Positions 51,429 to 62,812 of a DNA stretch of 64,000 nt are shown piece after piece. The DNA is taken from positions 62,001 to 126,000 of the forward strand of contig NZ_FCOF02000010.1 in the NCBI RefSeq assembly GCF_001544755.2, in the 5' to 3' direction. Position 1 is the first letter of the stretch. Each line of letters opens with the position of its first letter. A model generated the notes under the pieces. The model did no database searches, had not been told where the DNA came from, and was given only the letters and a program-made list of their open reading frames with translations. Source of the stretch: Caballeronia catudaia (lineage in GTDB: Bacteria > Pseudomonadota > Gammaproteobacteria > Burkholderiales > Burkholderiaceae). The position numbers and the translations under genes are program-made.

Positions 51429-51473
51429 GCGGGCGCGGTAGGATAGGGGTAAACCCTGATCCGCCGCGCCCGC
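51429..51473 (+). other. Large stem-loop between tsf and pyrH
   Basis: GCGGGCGCGG (51429–51438) pairs with CCGCGCCCGC (51464–51473); inside, GGAT/ATCC and GGG/CCC close a GTAAA loop. No T-run follows, so it is not a classical terminator; it may protect the 3' end of the rpsB–tsf message. Confidence 0.6.
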
Positions 51474-51490
51474 CGCCCGATCCGGCGCGC

Positions 51491-52277
<787 letters not shown>

Positions 52278-52368
52278 ACTCTCGCGGTATCAGGCGCTGC
52301 GCGGCACGTTGACGCCGCGCGGGGGATGCGCCGCGTTTCGCCCGTAAAACCAGGTTTGGAGGTTCAAA

Positions 52369-52929
52369 ATGAGTGTGGCTGACATTAAAAAGGGTGTCGA
52401 CCAGAAGATGCAGCGGTCGATCGAAGCGTTCAAGGCCGATCTCGCCAAGATTCGCACGGGGCGTGCGCACACGGGCCTGCTCGACCATATCCAGGTCGAC
52501 TACTACGGCTCGAATGTGCCCATCTCGCAAGTTGCGAACATGACGCTCGTCGATGCGCGCACGATCGGCGTGCAGCCGTGGGAAAAGAAGATGGTGCCGG
52601 TCGTCGAAAAGGCGATCCGCGAGTCCGACCTCGGCCTGAACCCGGCGACGCAGGGCGATCTGATCCGCGTGCCGATGCCCGCGCTGACCGAAGAGCGCCG
52701 CCGCGAGCTCACGAAGGTCGTGAAGAGCGAAGGCGAGACGGCGAAGGTCGCCGTGCGCAATCTGCGCCGCGACGCGAACGATGCGCTCAAGAAGCTCGTG
52801 AAAGACAAGGAAATTTCGGAAGACGACGAGCGCCGCTCGAGCGACGAAGTCCAGAAGCTCACGGACAAGTTCGTCGCTGAAATCGACAAGCTCGTTCAGA
52901 CGAAAGAAGCCGAAATCATGACGGTGTGA
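52369..52929 (+). CDS. frr: Ribosome recycling factor
   Basis: Splits post-termination ribosomes together with EF-G. 186 residues; the [15 protein letters not shown] and [16 protein letters not shown] segments are diagnostic. A GGAGG-like site (GGAGG at 52359–52363) precedes the ATG. Confidence 0.98.
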   Translation: MSVADIKKGVDQKMQRSIEAFKADLAKIRTGRAHTGLLDHIQVDYYGSNVPISQVANMTLVDARTIGVQPWEKKMVPVVEKAIRESDLGLNPATQGDLIRVPMPALTEERRRELTKVVKSEGETAKVAVRNLRRDANDALKKLVKDKEISEDDERRSSDEVQKLTDKFVAEIDKLVQTKEAEIMTV

Positions 52930-53013
52930 GGCCGTAGAAACGGTTTCGCCAGCCTCGGGCGTTTATCTATCCGGGCTGGCTCTCACTCCTCCAGATTCCA
53001 AGATTCACCGGCC

Positions 53014-53796
53014 ATGACCTATACCAGCTCTACCGTTACCGTGCCCGATGTCGCGGCTGTCCCGCGTCACGTCGCGATCATCATGGACGGCAATGGCCGT
53101 TGGGCGACGGAACGGCGCTTGCCGCGCGTCGCCGGTCACACGCGCGGCGTCGATGCGGTTCGCGCGACCGTCGAAAGCTGCGCGCGGCGCGGCGTCGAAT
53201 TCGTCACGCTTTTTGCGTTCAGCTCCGAGAACTGGCGCCGTCCGACCGAAGAAGTTTCGTTCCTGATGCGTCTGTTCGTCACCGCGCTCGAACGCGAAAT
53301 CGGCAAGCTGCACGCCAACGGCATCCGTCTGCGCGTCGTCGGCGACATTGCCATGTTCGACGACAAGATCCGCGCGCTCATCCAGCGCGCCGAGACCAAG
53401 ACCGCGCGCAATACTCGCCTCACGCTGACCATCGCCGCCAACTACGGCGGGCGCTGGGACATCATGCAGGCAACGAAGAAGCTCATCGCACAATCGCTCG
53501 AAACGGGGGTGCCCGCGCGCGTGGACGACGAGTCGTTCGCCGAGCATCTCGCGATGGCGTACGCGCCGGAGCCCGATCTGTTCATCCGCACGGGCGGCGA
53601 GCAGCGCATCAGCAACTTCCTGCTGTGGCAGCTCGCGTACACCGAGTTCTATTTCACCGATACCTACTGGCCCGACTTCGACGCCGACGCGCTCGACCGC
53701 GCGATCGCATCGTATGGTGACCGTGAGCGCCGCTTCGGGCGCACGAGCGCGCAGCTCGCTTCCCAATCGCAGAAGGCCGACACCCTTCCATGCTAA
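53014..53796 (+). CDS. uppS: Isoprenyl transferase (undecaprenyl diphosphate synthase)
   Basis: Makes undecaprenyl diphosphate, the lipid carrier for peptidoglycan and O-antigen. 260 residues; the catalytic [13 protein letters not shown] (Asp25) and later [19 protein letters not shown] are conserved. Ends 7 bp inside cdsA. Confidence 0.97.
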   Translation: MTYTSSTVTVPDVAAVPRHVAIIMDGNGRWATERRLPRVAGHTRGVDAVRATVESCARRGVEFVTLFAFSSENWRRPTEEVSFLMRLFVTALEREIGKLHANGIRLRVVGDIAMFDDKIRALIQRAETKTARNTRLTLTIAANYGGRWDIMQATKKLIAQSLETGVPARVDDESFAEHLAMAYAPEPDLFIRTGGEQRISNFLLWQLAYTEFYFTDTYWPDFDADALDRAIASYGDRERRFGRTSAQLASQSQKADTLPC

Positions 53797-54602
53797 GAAC
53801 CCGTGTCATCACGGCAATCGTCCTGCTCGCGGTACTCGTGCCGATCACGCTGTTCGCGCCGATCGGTGCATTCGGGGCGCTGATCGGTTTCGTCGTCGTG
53901 TTCGCGGCATGGGAATGGGGACGGCTCCTCAAGTTGAACGGGGCGGGGCCGGTGGCCTATGCGCTCGTCGCGGGCGTCGCGCTCATCTTCAGCACGTTTC
54001 TCGGCATCAAATCCACGCCGCTCTATCAGATGGCGGCGATCTTCTGGGTGCTCGCCGGTCCCTACGCACTGCTGCGCAAGCCGACGCTGGCCGCGCACAC
54101 GTGGCGCGCGTTTCTGCTTTTCGCGGGTATCGTGGTGTTTCTGGCCTGCTGGCACGCGGTCGTCGATGCGCGCACGCGTGGCGTAGCATTCGTGCTATCG
54201 CTTCTGCTAGTAGTCTGGCTGGCTGATATAGGCGCATACTTCGCCGGAAAAGCGCTCGGCCGCCACAAACTCGCTCCGTCGATCAGCCCGGGCAAGACTT
54301 GGGAAGGCGCCATCGGCGGGTGGCTGGCGGTCATCGTCATCGGCGCGGTCGCCGCCAGCACCGCGTTTTATGCGCCCACCGTATTCACGGCCTTCGTCGA
54401 ACATCTCGGCTGGGATCGCTCGTTTGTCGCGGTTTCCGTGCTGGTCGCGTTCAGCGTGGTCGGCGATCTGTTCGAATCGTTGCTGAAGCGCCAGGCGGGC
54501 GTCAAGGATTCGAGCGGCCTCCTGCCGGGTCACGGCGGCGTCCTCGACCGCATCGACGCCTTGTTGCCCGTACTGCCGATCGCATTGCTGATGCTTGGCT
54601 AA
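53790..54602 (+). CDS. cdsA: Phosphatidate cytidylyltransferase
   Basis: Makes CDP-diacylglycerol for all phospholipids. 270 residues, integral membrane (about 7 hydrophobic segments). The C-terminal signature [22 protein letters not shown] then [16 protein letters not shown] is intact. Overlaps uppS by 7 bp. Confidence 0.96.
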   Translation: MLRTRVITAIVLLAVLVPITLFAPIGAFGALIGFVVVFAAWEWGRLLKLNGAGPVAYALVAGVALIFSTFLGIKSTPLYQMAAIFWVLAGPYALLRKPTLAAHTWRAFLLFAGIVVFLACWHAVVDARTRGVAFVLSLLLVVWLADIGAYFAGKALGRHKLAPSISPGKTWEGAIGGWLAVIVIGAVAASTAFYAPTVFTAFVEHLGWDRSFVAVSVLVAFSVVGDLFESLLKRQAGVKDSSGLLPGHGGVLDRIDALLPVLPIALLMLG

Positions 54603-54620
54603 TCGGCTAGAGAAGAATTC

Positions 54621-55838
54621 ATGCAAACACGTCTCACATTGCTCGGCTCCACGGGCTCGATCGGCGACAGCACGCTCGACGTCGTGGCCCGGCACCCGGA
54701 CCGCTTCTCGGTCTACGCGCTGAGCGCGCACCGCAACGGCGACAAGCTCGTCGCCCAGTGCCTGCGATTTCAGCCGGAAGTGGCCGTCGTCGGCGACGCC
54801 GATACGGCCGCGCGCGTCGCTCAGGCCTTGTGCGCCCAAGGCTGCAAGACCGAAGTGACGCACGGCACCGACGCGCTCGTCGAGGTCGCCCGCGCGTCGC
54901 AGTGCGATACGGTCGTCGCGGCCATCGTCGGAGCGGCGGGCCTCGCACCGACGCTCGCCGCCGCACGTGCTGGCAAGCGCATCCTGCTCGCGAACAAGGA
55001 AGCGCTGGTCATGTCCGGCCAGATCTTCATGGACGCGGTGCGCGACAACGGCGCCATTCTGCTGCCGGTCGACAGCGAGCACAACGCCGTGTTCCAGTGC
55101 CTGCCGCCTTGCGCGGACAAGGAGGCGAAGCTGCACGGCGGCGTTTCGAAGATCATTCTTACGGCATCGGGCGGCCCGTTCCGCACGCGTGAGCCGGCCA
55201 CGCTCGTGAACGTCACGCCCGAGGAGGCCGTGAAGCATCCGAACTGGGCGATGGGCCGCAAGATCTCCGTCGATTCCGCGACGATGATGAACAAGGGCCT
55301 CGAAGTGATCGAGGCGCACTGGCTCTTCGATCTGCCCGGCTCGCGCATCGAGGTGTTGATCCATCCGCAGAGCGTGATCCACTCGATGGTCTCTTACGCC
55401 GACGGATCGGTGCTCGCGCAGCTCGGCAATCCCGACATGCGCACGCCGATCGCGCACGCGCTGGCGTATCCTGATCGTGTGGACTCGGGCGTGGCGCCGC
55501 TGGATCTTGCGCAAATCGCGACCCTCACGTTCGAAAAGCCCGATTTCGCGCGCTTTCCGTGTCTCGCGCTCGCCATCCAGGCGCTGGAAGCCGGCGGCAT
55601 CGCGAGCGCCGCGCTGAATGCGGCCAACGAAATCGCCGTGGAAGCGTTCCTGGAGCGCCGCATCGGCTTCATGGCAATTGGCGGCGTGGTGGAGCGCGTG
55701 CTGAACGCCTTGCCGAACACGAGCGCCGCCACGCTTTCCGACGTCCTCGCCGCCGATGCGAACGCGCGCCGTCTCGCATCCCGTTTCGTCGCAGAGCTCA
55801 CCGCGAGCGCGCCGGGCGCCGAACCCATCGCCCATTGA
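54621..55838 (+). CDS. dxr: 1-deoxy-D-xylulose-5-phosphate reductoisomerase
   Basis: Second step of the MEP isoprenoid pathway, feeding UppS. 405 residues; NADPH-binding [15 protein letters not shown] at the start, [25 protein letters not shown] (metal site) and [17 protein letters not shown]. 18 bp after cdsA. Confidence 0.97.
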   Translation: MQTRLTLLGSTGSIGDSTLDVVARHPDRFSVYALSAHRNGDKLVAQCLRFQPEVAVVGDADTAARVAQALCAQGCKTEVTHGTDALVEVARASQCDTVVAAIVGAAGLAPTLAAARAGKRILLANKEALVMSGQIFMDAVRDNGAILLPVDSEHNAVFQCLPPCADKEAKLHGGVSKIILTASGGPFRTREPATLVNVTPEEAVKHPNWAMGRKISVDSATMMNKGLEVIEAHWLFDLPGSRIEVLIHPQSVIHSMVSYADGSVLAQLGNPDMRTPIAHALAYPDRVDSGVAPLDLAQIATLTFEKPDFARFPCLALAIQALEAGGIASAALNAANEIAVEAFLERRIGFMAIGGVVERVLNALPNTSAATLSDVLAADANARRLASRFVAELTASAPGAEPIAH

Positions 55839-55845
55839 GGCCGTC

Positions 55846-57228
55846 ATGAACTTTCTGACCGAAATCGTCGCCTTCGTCGTCGCGATAGGCGTGCTCGTCG
55901 TCGTCCACGAATTCGGTCACTACAGCGTCGCGCGAATGTGCGGCGTGAAAGTGCTGCGCTTTTCGGTGGGCTTCGGCAAGCCGCTCGCGCGATGGGTCAG
56001 CAAGAAGACCGGCGTCGAGTGGACGGTCGCCGCGCTGCCGCTCGGCGGCTACGTGAAGATGCTCGACGAGCGCGAGATCGATCCCGACAGCGGCGCCAAA
56101 ATTCCCGCCGAAGATTTGCCGCGCGCGTTCAACCGCCAGAGCGTGGGCAAGCGGATCGCGATCGTCGCGGCAGGGCCCGTCGCCAACTTCCTGCTGGCGA
56201 TCGCGCTCTTTTCCGCTGTCTTCGCGGGCGGCGTGACCGAGCCCGCGGCGATCGTCTCGCAACCCGCGCCCGAGACGGCGGCGGCGCGCGCGGGCTTCGA
56301 AGGCGGCGAAACGATTCTTTCGATGCGCGACGCGCAAGGCGGCGAGACGCATCCGATCCGCTCCTGGTCCGATCTGCGCTGGAAGCTGCTCGACGCGTCG
56401 TTCGATCACCGTCGCATCGTGCTGACCGCGAAGACGCACGAGGGCACTTACGACTTCCCGGTGAGCGTCGCCGGCATAACGGATGCCGACGCCGATCAGG
56501 ATTTCATGGACAAGCTCGGCTTCGCCCCCGGCGGCGGCACGCTGACCGTGGCGGGCGTCGAGGCGGGCAGCGCCGCGCAGAAGAGCGGGCTCAAGGCGGG
56601 CGACACGCTCCGCGCGATCGACGGCCGTTCCGTCGACAACGCGGCGAGCTTCATCGACTATGTGAAGGCACATGGCGCGAAGCCCGTGACGCTCGTGATC
56701 GAGCGCAACGGCAAGCGCGAACCGGTGCAGATCGTGCCGGACCTGAAGCGCGATGCGTCGACGGGCAAGGACATCGGCCGGATCGGCGCGGCGCTGGCGA
56801 ACCAGTTGCCCACCGTGGACGTGCGCTACGGGCCGCTCGAGAGCCTGCGTCTCGGCGTGAACCGCACGTGGGACATCAGCGTGTATTCGCTGCGCATGTT
56901 CGGGCGGATGATCGTCGGCGAGGCGTCGCTCAAGAATCTGTCGGGGCCGGTCACGATCGCCGACTACGCGGGCAAGAGCGCCAGGCTCGGTTTGGCGGCC
57001 TTCGTTTCGTTTCTTGCACTCGTCAGCATCAGCCTCGGAGTGTTGAACTTGTTACCGATTCCGGTATTGGACGGTGGGCATCTGTTATATTATTTGGTTG
57101 AGGCTGTTACCGGCAAGGCAGTATCCGATCGCTGGCAGCTGGTTCTGCAAAGGGCAGGCCTGGTCTGCATCGTCGCGTTGTCGATGATCGCACTGTTCAA
57201 CGACCTCGCTCGTCTGATTCGTTTCTGA
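55846..57228 (+). CDS. rseP: RIP metalloprotease RseP
   Basis: Inner-membrane site-2 protease that completes degradation of the anti-sigma-E factor. 460 residues; zinc motif HEFGH at 21–25, two PDZ domains in the middle and LLPIPVLDGGHLLYY near the C-terminus, which holds the third zinc ligand. The ATG at 55846 begins the first membrane segment; 7 bp after dxr. Confidence 0.96.
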   Translation: MNFLTEIVAFVVAIGVLVVVHEFGHYSVARMCGVKVLRFSVGFGKPLARWVSKKTGVEWTVAALPLGGYVKMLDEREIDPDSGAKIPAEDLPRAFNRQSVGKRIAIVAAGPVANFLLAIALFSAVFAGGVTEPAAIVSQPAPETAAARAGFEGGETILSMRDAQGGETHPIRSWSDLRWKLLDASFDHRRIVLTAKTHEGTYDFPVSVAGITDADADQDFMDKLGFAPGGGTLTVAGVEAGSAAQKSGLKAGDTLRAIDGRSVDNAASFIDYVKAHGAKPVTLVIERNGKREPVQIVPDLKRDASTGKDIGRIGAALANQLPTVDVRYGPLESLRLGVNRTWDISVYSLRMFGRMIVGEASLKNLSGPVTIADYAGKSARLGLAAFVSFLALVSISLGVLNLLPIPVLDGGHLLYYLVEAVTGKAVSDRWQLVLQRAGLVCIVALSMIALFNDLARLIRF

Positions 57229-57304
57229 TCCACTTTGACAATTTCTGGCGGCGTCTATGGGCGACCGCCGGAACGAATGCAGCTTTAAATACTGGGGAAG
57301 CACG

Positions 57305-59617
57305 TTGTTCAAACCTCATCGCTTTGTTCCTAAGACGGCTGTGGCCGCGGCGCTCGCCGCAACGGGCATGGCGGCGCATGCCACCACGCCGTTCGTCGTG
57401 CAGGATATTCGGATCGACGGTCTTCAACGCATCGAACCGGGCTCCGTGTTCGCTTATCTGCCGATCAAGCAAGGCGACACCTTCACCGACGACAAGGCCT
57501 CCGAAGCGATTCGCGCGCTGTATGCGACGGGCTTCTTCAACGACGTTCAGATCGCCACCGAAGGCAATGTGGTGATCGTGCAGGTGCAGGAGCGCCCGGC
57601 GATCTCGGCCATCGATTTCGCGGGCCTGCACGAGTTCGACAAGGACAATCTCACGAAGGCGCTGCGCTCGGTGGGTCTGTCGCAAGGACGCTCGTACGAC
57701 AAGTCGCTCGTCGACAAGGCGGAGCAGGAGCTCAAGCGCCAATACCTCACGCGCGGCTATTACGCGGCCGAAGTCACGACCACCGTGACGCCGGTGGACC
57801 GCAACCGCGTCGCGATCCTGTTCTCGGTCGCCGAGGGCCCGAGCGCGAAGATCCGCCAGATCAACTTCGTCGGCAACAAGGCGTTCAGCTCGAGCACGCT
57901 GCTGGGCGAAATGCAGCTCTCCACGCCGAACTGGTTCTCGTGGTACACGAAGAGCGATCTCTACGCGAAGGAAAAGCTCACGGGCGACCTCGAGAACGTG
58001 CGCTCGTACTACCTGAACCGCGGCTACCTCGAGTTCAGCATCGATTCCACGCAGGTGTCGATCTCGCCGGACAAGAAGGACATGTATCTGACGATCGCCG
58101 TGCATGAAGGCGAGCCGTACAAGATCAGCAGCGTCCAGTTGTCGGGCAACCTGCTCGACCGCGAAGCCGAGCTCAAAAAGCTCATCAAGATCAAGCCGGG
58201 CGAGCGCTTCTCGGCAGAGAAGCTGCAGGCGACGACCAAGGCGATCGTCGACAAGCTCGGCGAATACGGCTACGCATTCGCGCAGGTGAACGCGCAGCCG
58301 CAGATCGACCAGGCGAATCACACCGTGGCGCTCACGCTGCAAGTGGACCCGAGCCGCCGCGTGTACGTGCGGCGTGTGAACATCGTCGGCAACACGCGCA
58401 CGCGCGACGAAGTGGTGCGCCGTGAAATGCGTCAGCTCGAAAGCTCGTGGTTCGACTCGAGCCGCCTCGGGCTGTCGAAGGATCGTATCAACCGTCTCGG
58501 CTATTTCACCGACGTGGACGTCACGACGGTTCCCGTCGAAGGCACGAACGACCAGGTCGACGTCGACGTGAAGGTCGCGGAAAAGCCGACCGGCGCGATC
58601 ACGCTGGGCGCGGGCTTCTCGTCGACGGACAAGGTGGTGCTGTCCGCGGGCGTGTCGCAGGACAACGTGTTCGGCTCGGGCACGAGTCTCGCGGTCAACG
58701 TGAATACCGCGAAGACGTACCGCACGCTGACCGTGACGCAGGTCGATCCGTACTTCACGATCGACGGCATTAAGCGCATCACCGACGCGTACTACCGCAC
58801 GTATCAGCCGCTGTACTACTCGACCGATTCGAGCTTCAAGATCATCACGCTGGGTGCGGACACGAAGTTCGGCATCCCGTTCTCCGAACAGGACACGGTG
58901 TTCTTCGGCGTCGGCGCCGAGCAGAACACGATGGACCTCGACTCGGCGACGCCGCAGTCGTATCAGAACTACGTGAACGAGTTCGGCCGCGTGGTGAACA
59001 ACTATCCGCTGACGGCGGGCTGGTCGCGCGACAATCGCGACAGCGCGCTGGTTCCGAGCCGCGGCTACTACATCCAGTCGAACGCGGAATACGGCACGCC
59101 GATCGGCAACACGACCTACGTGAAGTTCGACGCGCAGTTCCAGTATTACTACTCGTTCGCGCGCGGCTTCGTGCTCGGCTTCAACCTGCAGGGCGGCTAC
59201 GGCAAGGGTCTGCAAGGCCAGACGTACCCGATCTTCAAGAACTACTACGCGGGCGGTATCGGTTCGGTGCGCGGTTACTCGCCGAGCTCGCTGGGTCCGC
59301 GCGACTCGAAGACGAACGACCCGATCGGCGGCTCGCGCATGGCGGTCGGCAATATCGAACTGACGTTCCCGCTGCCGGGCACGGGTTATGACCGCACGCT
59401 GCGCGTCTTCACCTTCCTCGATGCCGGTAACGTCTGGGGCGATCCAAACCAGGGCGGCACGAGCGGCGGCGCAAACGGCCTGCGCTATGGCTACGGTGTC
59501 GGTCTCGCGTGGATCTCGCCGATCGGCCCGCTCAAGCTGAGCCTTGGCTTCCCGCTGCAAAAGCACGATGGCGACCAGTATCAGAAGTTCCAGTTCCAGA
59601 TCGGTACGGCCTTCTAA
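57305..59617 (+). CDS. bamA: Outer membrane protein assembly factor BamA
   Basis: Core of the BAM complex. From TTG at 57305 the protein has 770 residues: a signal peptide (FKPHRFVPKTAVAAALAATGMAAHA), five POTRA domains to about residue 425, then a 16-strand barrel with the VRGY motif (GSVRGYSPSSLG) and a final Phe. The TTG has GGGAAG just upstream and opens the basic signal-peptide region; an ATG 48 bp upstream would prepend acidic and Cys-containing residues that do not suit a signal peptide. Confidence 0.94.
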   Translation: MFKPHRFVPKTAVAAALAATGMAAHATTPFVVQDIRIDGLQRIEPGSVFAYLPIKQGDTFTDDKASEAIRALYATGFFNDVQIATEGNVVIVQVQERPAISAIDFAGLHEFDKDNLTKALRSVGLSQGRSYDKSLVDKAEQELKRQYLTRGYYAAEVTTTVTPVDRNRVAILFSVAEGPSAKIRQINFVGNKAFSSSTLLGEMQLSTPNWFSWYTKSDLYAKEKLTGDLENVRSYYLNRGYLEFSIDSTQVSISPDKKDMYLTIAVHEGEPYKISSVQLSGNLLDREAELKKLIKIKPGERFSAEKLQATTKAIVDKLGEYGYAFAQVNAQPQIDQANHTVALTLQVDPSRRVYVRRVNIVGNTRTRDEVVRREMRQLESSWFDSSRLGLSKDRINRLGYFTDVDVTTVPVEGTNDQVDVDVKVAEKPTGAITLGAGFSSTDKVVLSAGVSQDNVFGSGTSLAVNVNTAKTYRTLTVTQVDPYFTIDGIKRITDAYYRTYQPLYYSTDSSFKIITLGADTKFGIPFSEQDTVFFGVGAEQNTMDLDSATPQSYQNYVNEFGRVVNNYPLTAGWSRDNRDSALVPSRGYYIQSNAEYGTPIGNTTYVKFDAQFQYYYSFARGFVLGFNLQGGYGKGLQGQTYPIFKNYYAGGIGSVRGYSPSSLGPRDSKTNDPIGGSRMAVGNIELTFPLPGTGYDRTLRVFTFLDAGNVWGDPNQGGTSGGANGLRYGYGVGLAWISPIGPLKLSLGFPLQKHDGDQYQKFQFQIGTAF

Positions 59618-59672
59618 GCGGCCTGCCTTCGAACGCGAACTTCATTCAATCAGACGTAACGTGAGGAACACT

Positions 59673-60224
59673 TTGGGAACCGGTAAGCATTCGAAACATA
59701 TGGCGCTGGCGCTTGCGTTGTCGATGGTTCTCGGCTTGGGCACGGCGATGTCCGCCAGTGCTCAGGAAGCGCGCATCGCGGCGGTCAATTCGGACCGCAT
59801 CCTGCGCGAATCGGCGGCCGCGAAAGCTGCGCAGTCGAAGCTCGAGCAGGAATTTTCCAAGCGCGACAAGGCGCTGCAGGATATGGCGCAGCGCCTGAAG
59901 TCGATGTCGGACAACATCGACAAGAGCGGTGCCTCGATCGCGCCGGCCGACCGTGCGGCGCGTCAGCGCGATCTCGCCCAGCTCGACGCGGACTTTCAGC
60001 GCAAGCAGCGCGAGTTCCGCGAAGATCTGAACCAGCGCCGCAACGAAGAACTCTCGGCGGTGCTGGACCGGGCGAACAAGGTGATCAAGCAGATCGCCGA
60101 GCAGCAGCACTACGACCTGATCGTGCAGGAAGCGGTGTACGTGAGTCCGCGCATCGACATCACGGATCAGGTGCTGAAGGCGCTGGCCGCGAGTTCGGCC
60201 GGCACGGGCTCAAGCTCGAACTGA
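59673..60224 (+). CDS. ompH: Periplasmic chaperone OmpH/Skp
   Basis: Holds unfolded outer-membrane proteins in the periplasm for BamA. From TTG at 59673 it has 183 residues: signal peptide ending ASAQ, a short strand ARIAAVNSDRIL, and a long Lys/Gln/Arg-rich coiled coil (tentacles). GAGG lies 6 nt before the TTG; an ATG at 59700 would also leave a usable signal peptide but has no ribosome site. Skp has the same place next to bamA in most proteobacteria. Confidence 0.92.
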   Translation: MGTGKHSKHMALALALSMVLGLGTAMSASAQEARIAAVNSDRILRESAAAKAAQSKLEQEFSKRDKALQDMAQRLKSMSDNIDKSGASIAPADRAARQRDLAQLDADFQRKQREFREDLNQRRNEELSAVLDRANKVIKQIAEQQHYDLIVQEAVYVSPRIDITDQVLKALAASSAGTGSSSN

Positions 60225-60240
60225 CGAGGACTGAGAGCAA

Positions 60241-61341
60241 ATGGCATCAGGCATGGCGATCACGCTCGACCAACTGGTGAAGCGCTTCGGCGGCGAGGTG
60301 GTCGGCGACCGCGCGCACGCAGTCGGGAGCCTCGCGCCGCTCGACAAGGCCGGTCCCGCGCAGCTCGCGTTTCTCGCGAATCAGAAATATCTGCCGCAGG
60401 TCGAGACGACGGGCGCCGGCGCGGTGCTGATTTCCCCCGCGGACCTCGAGAAGGTGACGAATCGCACGGGCATCAATTTCATCGTCACGCCGAATCCCTA
60501 CGCTTATTTCGCGCGCGTTGCGCAGGCGTTCATCGACCTCGCAACGCCCAAGGCCCGGCCGGGCGTGCACCCGAGCGCGAGCATCGATCCTGACGCGAAG
60601 GTCGCGGCGAGCGCCGTGATCGGGCCGCATGTGACGGTCGAAGCCGGCGTGGTCATCGGCGAGCGCGTGCGGGTGGATGCCGGCGTGGCCGTCGGCCGCG
60701 GCGTTCAGCTCGGCGACGACGTCCATCTATATCCCAACGTCACCATTTATCACGGCTGCAAGCTCGGCGCGCGCGTGATCGTGCACGCGGGCGCGGTGAT
60801 CGGCGCGGACGGCTTCGGCTTCGCGCCGGATTTCGTCGGCGAGGGCGAGGCGCGCACTGGAAGCTGGGTCAAGATTCCGCAGGTCGGCGCAGTGGACATC
60901 GCCGACGACGTGGAAATTGGCGCGAATACGACGATCGACCGCGGCGCGATGGCGGACACGGTCATCGAGGAATGCGTAAAGATCGACAACCTCGTGCAGA
61001 TCGGCCATAACTGCCGCATCGGCGCCTATACGGTCGTCGCGGGCTGCGCGGGCATCGCGGGCAGCACGAATATCGGCAAGCATTGCATGATCGGCGGCGC
61101 GGTGGGCATCGCGGGCCACGTGACGCTCGCGGATTACGTGATCGTCACGGCGAAATCGGGCGTATCCAAATCGCTGCTGAAGCCCGGCCTGTACACCAGC
61201 GCGTTTCCGGCTGTGCCGCACGCGGAATGGAACAAGAGCGCGGCGATCATGCGCAATCTGGACAAGATGCGTGAGCGCATCAAGGCGCTCGAAACGGCGT
61301 TGACGGACGCAGCCAAGCGTGATGATCGAAGCGGCGCCTAA
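60241..61341 (+). CDS. lpxD: UDP-3-O-acylglucosamine N-acyltransferase
   Basis: Adds the second acyl chain in lipid A synthesis. 366 residues: a uridine-binding N-terminal domain (about 10–105), then a left-handed beta-helix of hexapeptide repeats (110–320) with the catalytic His in QIGHNCRIG, and a C-terminal helix. ATG 60241, 16 bp after ompH. Confidence 0.96.
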   Translation: MASGMAITLDQLVKRFGGEVVGDRAHAVGSLAPLDKAGPAQLAFLANQKYLPQVETTGAGAVLISPADLEKVTNRTGINFIVTPNPYAYFARVAQAFIDLATPKARPGVHPSASIDPDAKVAASAVIGPHVTVEAGVVIGERVRVDAGVAVGRGVQLGDDVHLYPNVTIYHGCKLGARVIVHAGAVIGADGFGFAPDFVGEGEARTGSWVKIPQVGAVDIADDVEIGANTTIDRGAMADTVIEECVKIDNLVQIGHNCRIGAYTVVAGCAGIAGSTNIGKHCMIGGAVGIAGHVTLADYVIVTAKSGVSKSLLKPGLYTSAFPAVPHAEWNKSAAIMRNLDKMRERIKALETALTDAAKRDDRSGA

Positions 61342-61487
61342 GCACTCGGCCCGCTAAGAGGAAGCGCCGAAGCAGAATCAGGAGCGGGCCGGTTCGAGCC
61401 GCCCAAGAGACGCAGCAATCCCGGGCGGGCCTCGACGACGGCCCGCCATCCAATTTCCGCGCCCAGATGCGCGTGAGCAGAACGACC

Positions 61488-61946
61488 ATGAGCACAGAAA
61501 AAATCAATCTCGACATCCACAAGATCCTCACGCTGCTGCCGCATCGCTATCCGATCCTGCTCGTGGACCGCGTGCTCGAACTCGAGCCGCACAAGAGCAT
61601 CAAAGCGATCAAGAACGTGACGATCAACGAGCCGTATTTCCAGGGTCACTTCCCGACGCGTCCGGTGATGCCGGGTGTGCTGATTCTCGAAGCGCTCGCG
61701 CAGACTGCCGCGCTTCTGACTTTCGCGGAAGAGCCGCACGACCCGGCGAAGACGCTTTATTACTTCGTCGGCATCGACGGCGCGCGCTTCAAGCGCGTGG
61801 TGGAACCGGGCGATCAACTGGTGCTCAACGTCCACTTCGAGCGGTACATGCGGGGCATCTGGAAGTTTAAGGCGCGCGCCGAAGTGGATGGCGCCACCGC
61901 CGCCGAAGCCGTGCTCATGTGTACCGTGAAGGACACGGACGCTTAA
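61488..61946 (+). CDS. fabZ: 3-hydroxyacyl-ACP dehydratase FabZ
   Basis: Dehydrates 3-hydroxyacyl-ACP in fatty-acid synthesis and competes with LpxA/LpxD for substrate. 152 residues; catalytic His54 in [11 protein letters not shown] and Glu68 in LEALAQ. ATG 61488 ([14 protein letters not shown]) matches the usual start; one at 61467 is also in frame. 146 bp separate it from lpxD, with an 8-bp stem-loop at 61424–61447 lacking a T-run. Confidence 0.96.
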   Translation: MSTEKINLDIHKILTLLPHRYPILLVDRVLELEPHKSIKAIKNVTINEPYFQGHFPTRPVMPGVLILEALAQTAALLTFAEEPHDPAKTLYYFVGIDGARFKRVVEPGDQLVLNVHFERYMRGIWKFKARAEVDGATAAEAVLMCTVKDTDA

Positions 61947-62011
61947 GCGCGATTGCGTTCACCCCGCGTTCACCGTAACAAGCAGCACGAACCGCATAAG
62001 GCGACAAGCGC

Positions 62012-62800
62012 ATGAGCAAGATTCACCCCACCGCGATCATCGAGCCGGGCGCGCAGCTCCACGACACCGTCGAAATCGGACCGTACGCGATCGTCGGTTC
62101 GCACGTCGTGATCGGCGCGGGCACGACTGTCGGCTCGCATAGCGTGATCGAAGGCCATACGACGATCGGCCGCGAGAATCGCATCGGCCATTACGCGTCG
62201 ATCGGTGGCCGTCCGCAGGACATGAAGTACAAGGGCGAGCCCACGCGCCTCGAAATCGGTGACCGCAACACCATCCGCGAATTCACGACACTGCATACGG
62301 GCACGGCCCAGGATCAGGGTCTGACTTCCATCGGCAGCGACTGCTGGATCATGGCGTACGTGCATGTCGGCCATGACTGCCGGCTCGGCGACAACGTCAT
62401 CATGTCGAGCAATGCGCAACTGGCGGGGCATGTGATCGTCGGCGATCACGCGATTGTCGGCGGCATGTCGGGTGTGCATCAGTTCGTTCGCATCGGCGCG
62501 CATTCGATGCTCGGCGGCGCGTCGGCGCTCGTGCAGGACGTACCGCCCTTCGTCATCGCGGCGGGCAACAAGGCCGAGCCGCACGGCATCAACGTGGAAG
62601 GCTTGCGCCGCCGCGGTTTCACGCCCGACGCCATTTCGGCGCTGCGATCGGCGTACCGCATCGTCTATAAGAGCGGCCTGTCGCTCGAAGACGCGAAAGT
62701 GCAGTTGAAGGAACTGAGCACGGCAGGCGGCGAGGGCGATGAGCCTGTCAAGGCATTCTCCGATTTCATCGCGGCGTCGCAGCGCGGCATCATCCGCTAA
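62012..62800 (+). CDS. lpxA: Acyl-ACP–UDP-N-acetylglucosamine O-acyltransferase
   Basis: First step of lipid A synthesis. 262 residues; hexapeptide-repeat beta-helix from [16 protein letters not shown] onward with the catalytic His in [13 protein letters not shown], and a helical C-terminus with [16 protein letters not shown]. 65 bp after fabZ. Confidence 0.97.
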   Translation: MSKIHPTAIIEPGAQLHDTVEIGPYAIVGSHVVIGAGTTVGSHSVIEGHTTIGRENRIGHYASIGGRPQDMKYKGEPTRLEIGDRNTIREFTTLHTGTAQDQGLTSIGSDCWIMAYVHVGHDCRLGDNVIMSSNAQLAGHVIVGDHAIVGGMSGVHQFVRIGAHSMLGGASALVQDVPPFVIAAGNKAEPHGINVEGLRRRGFTPDAISALRSAYRIVYKSGLSLEDAKVQLKELSTAGGEGDEPVKAFSDFIAASQRGIIR

Positions 62801-62812
62801 CTACGCTGCCCG

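Noticed and set aside
52948-52980. GCCAGCC/GGCTGGC stem-loop between frr and uppS as a terminator
   Set aside because: No T-run follows, and the genes on both sides read the same way within one operon.
57197-59566. A 789-codon frame antisense to bamA
   Set aside because: No domain or ribosome site; composition is typical of a complementary-strand shadow.
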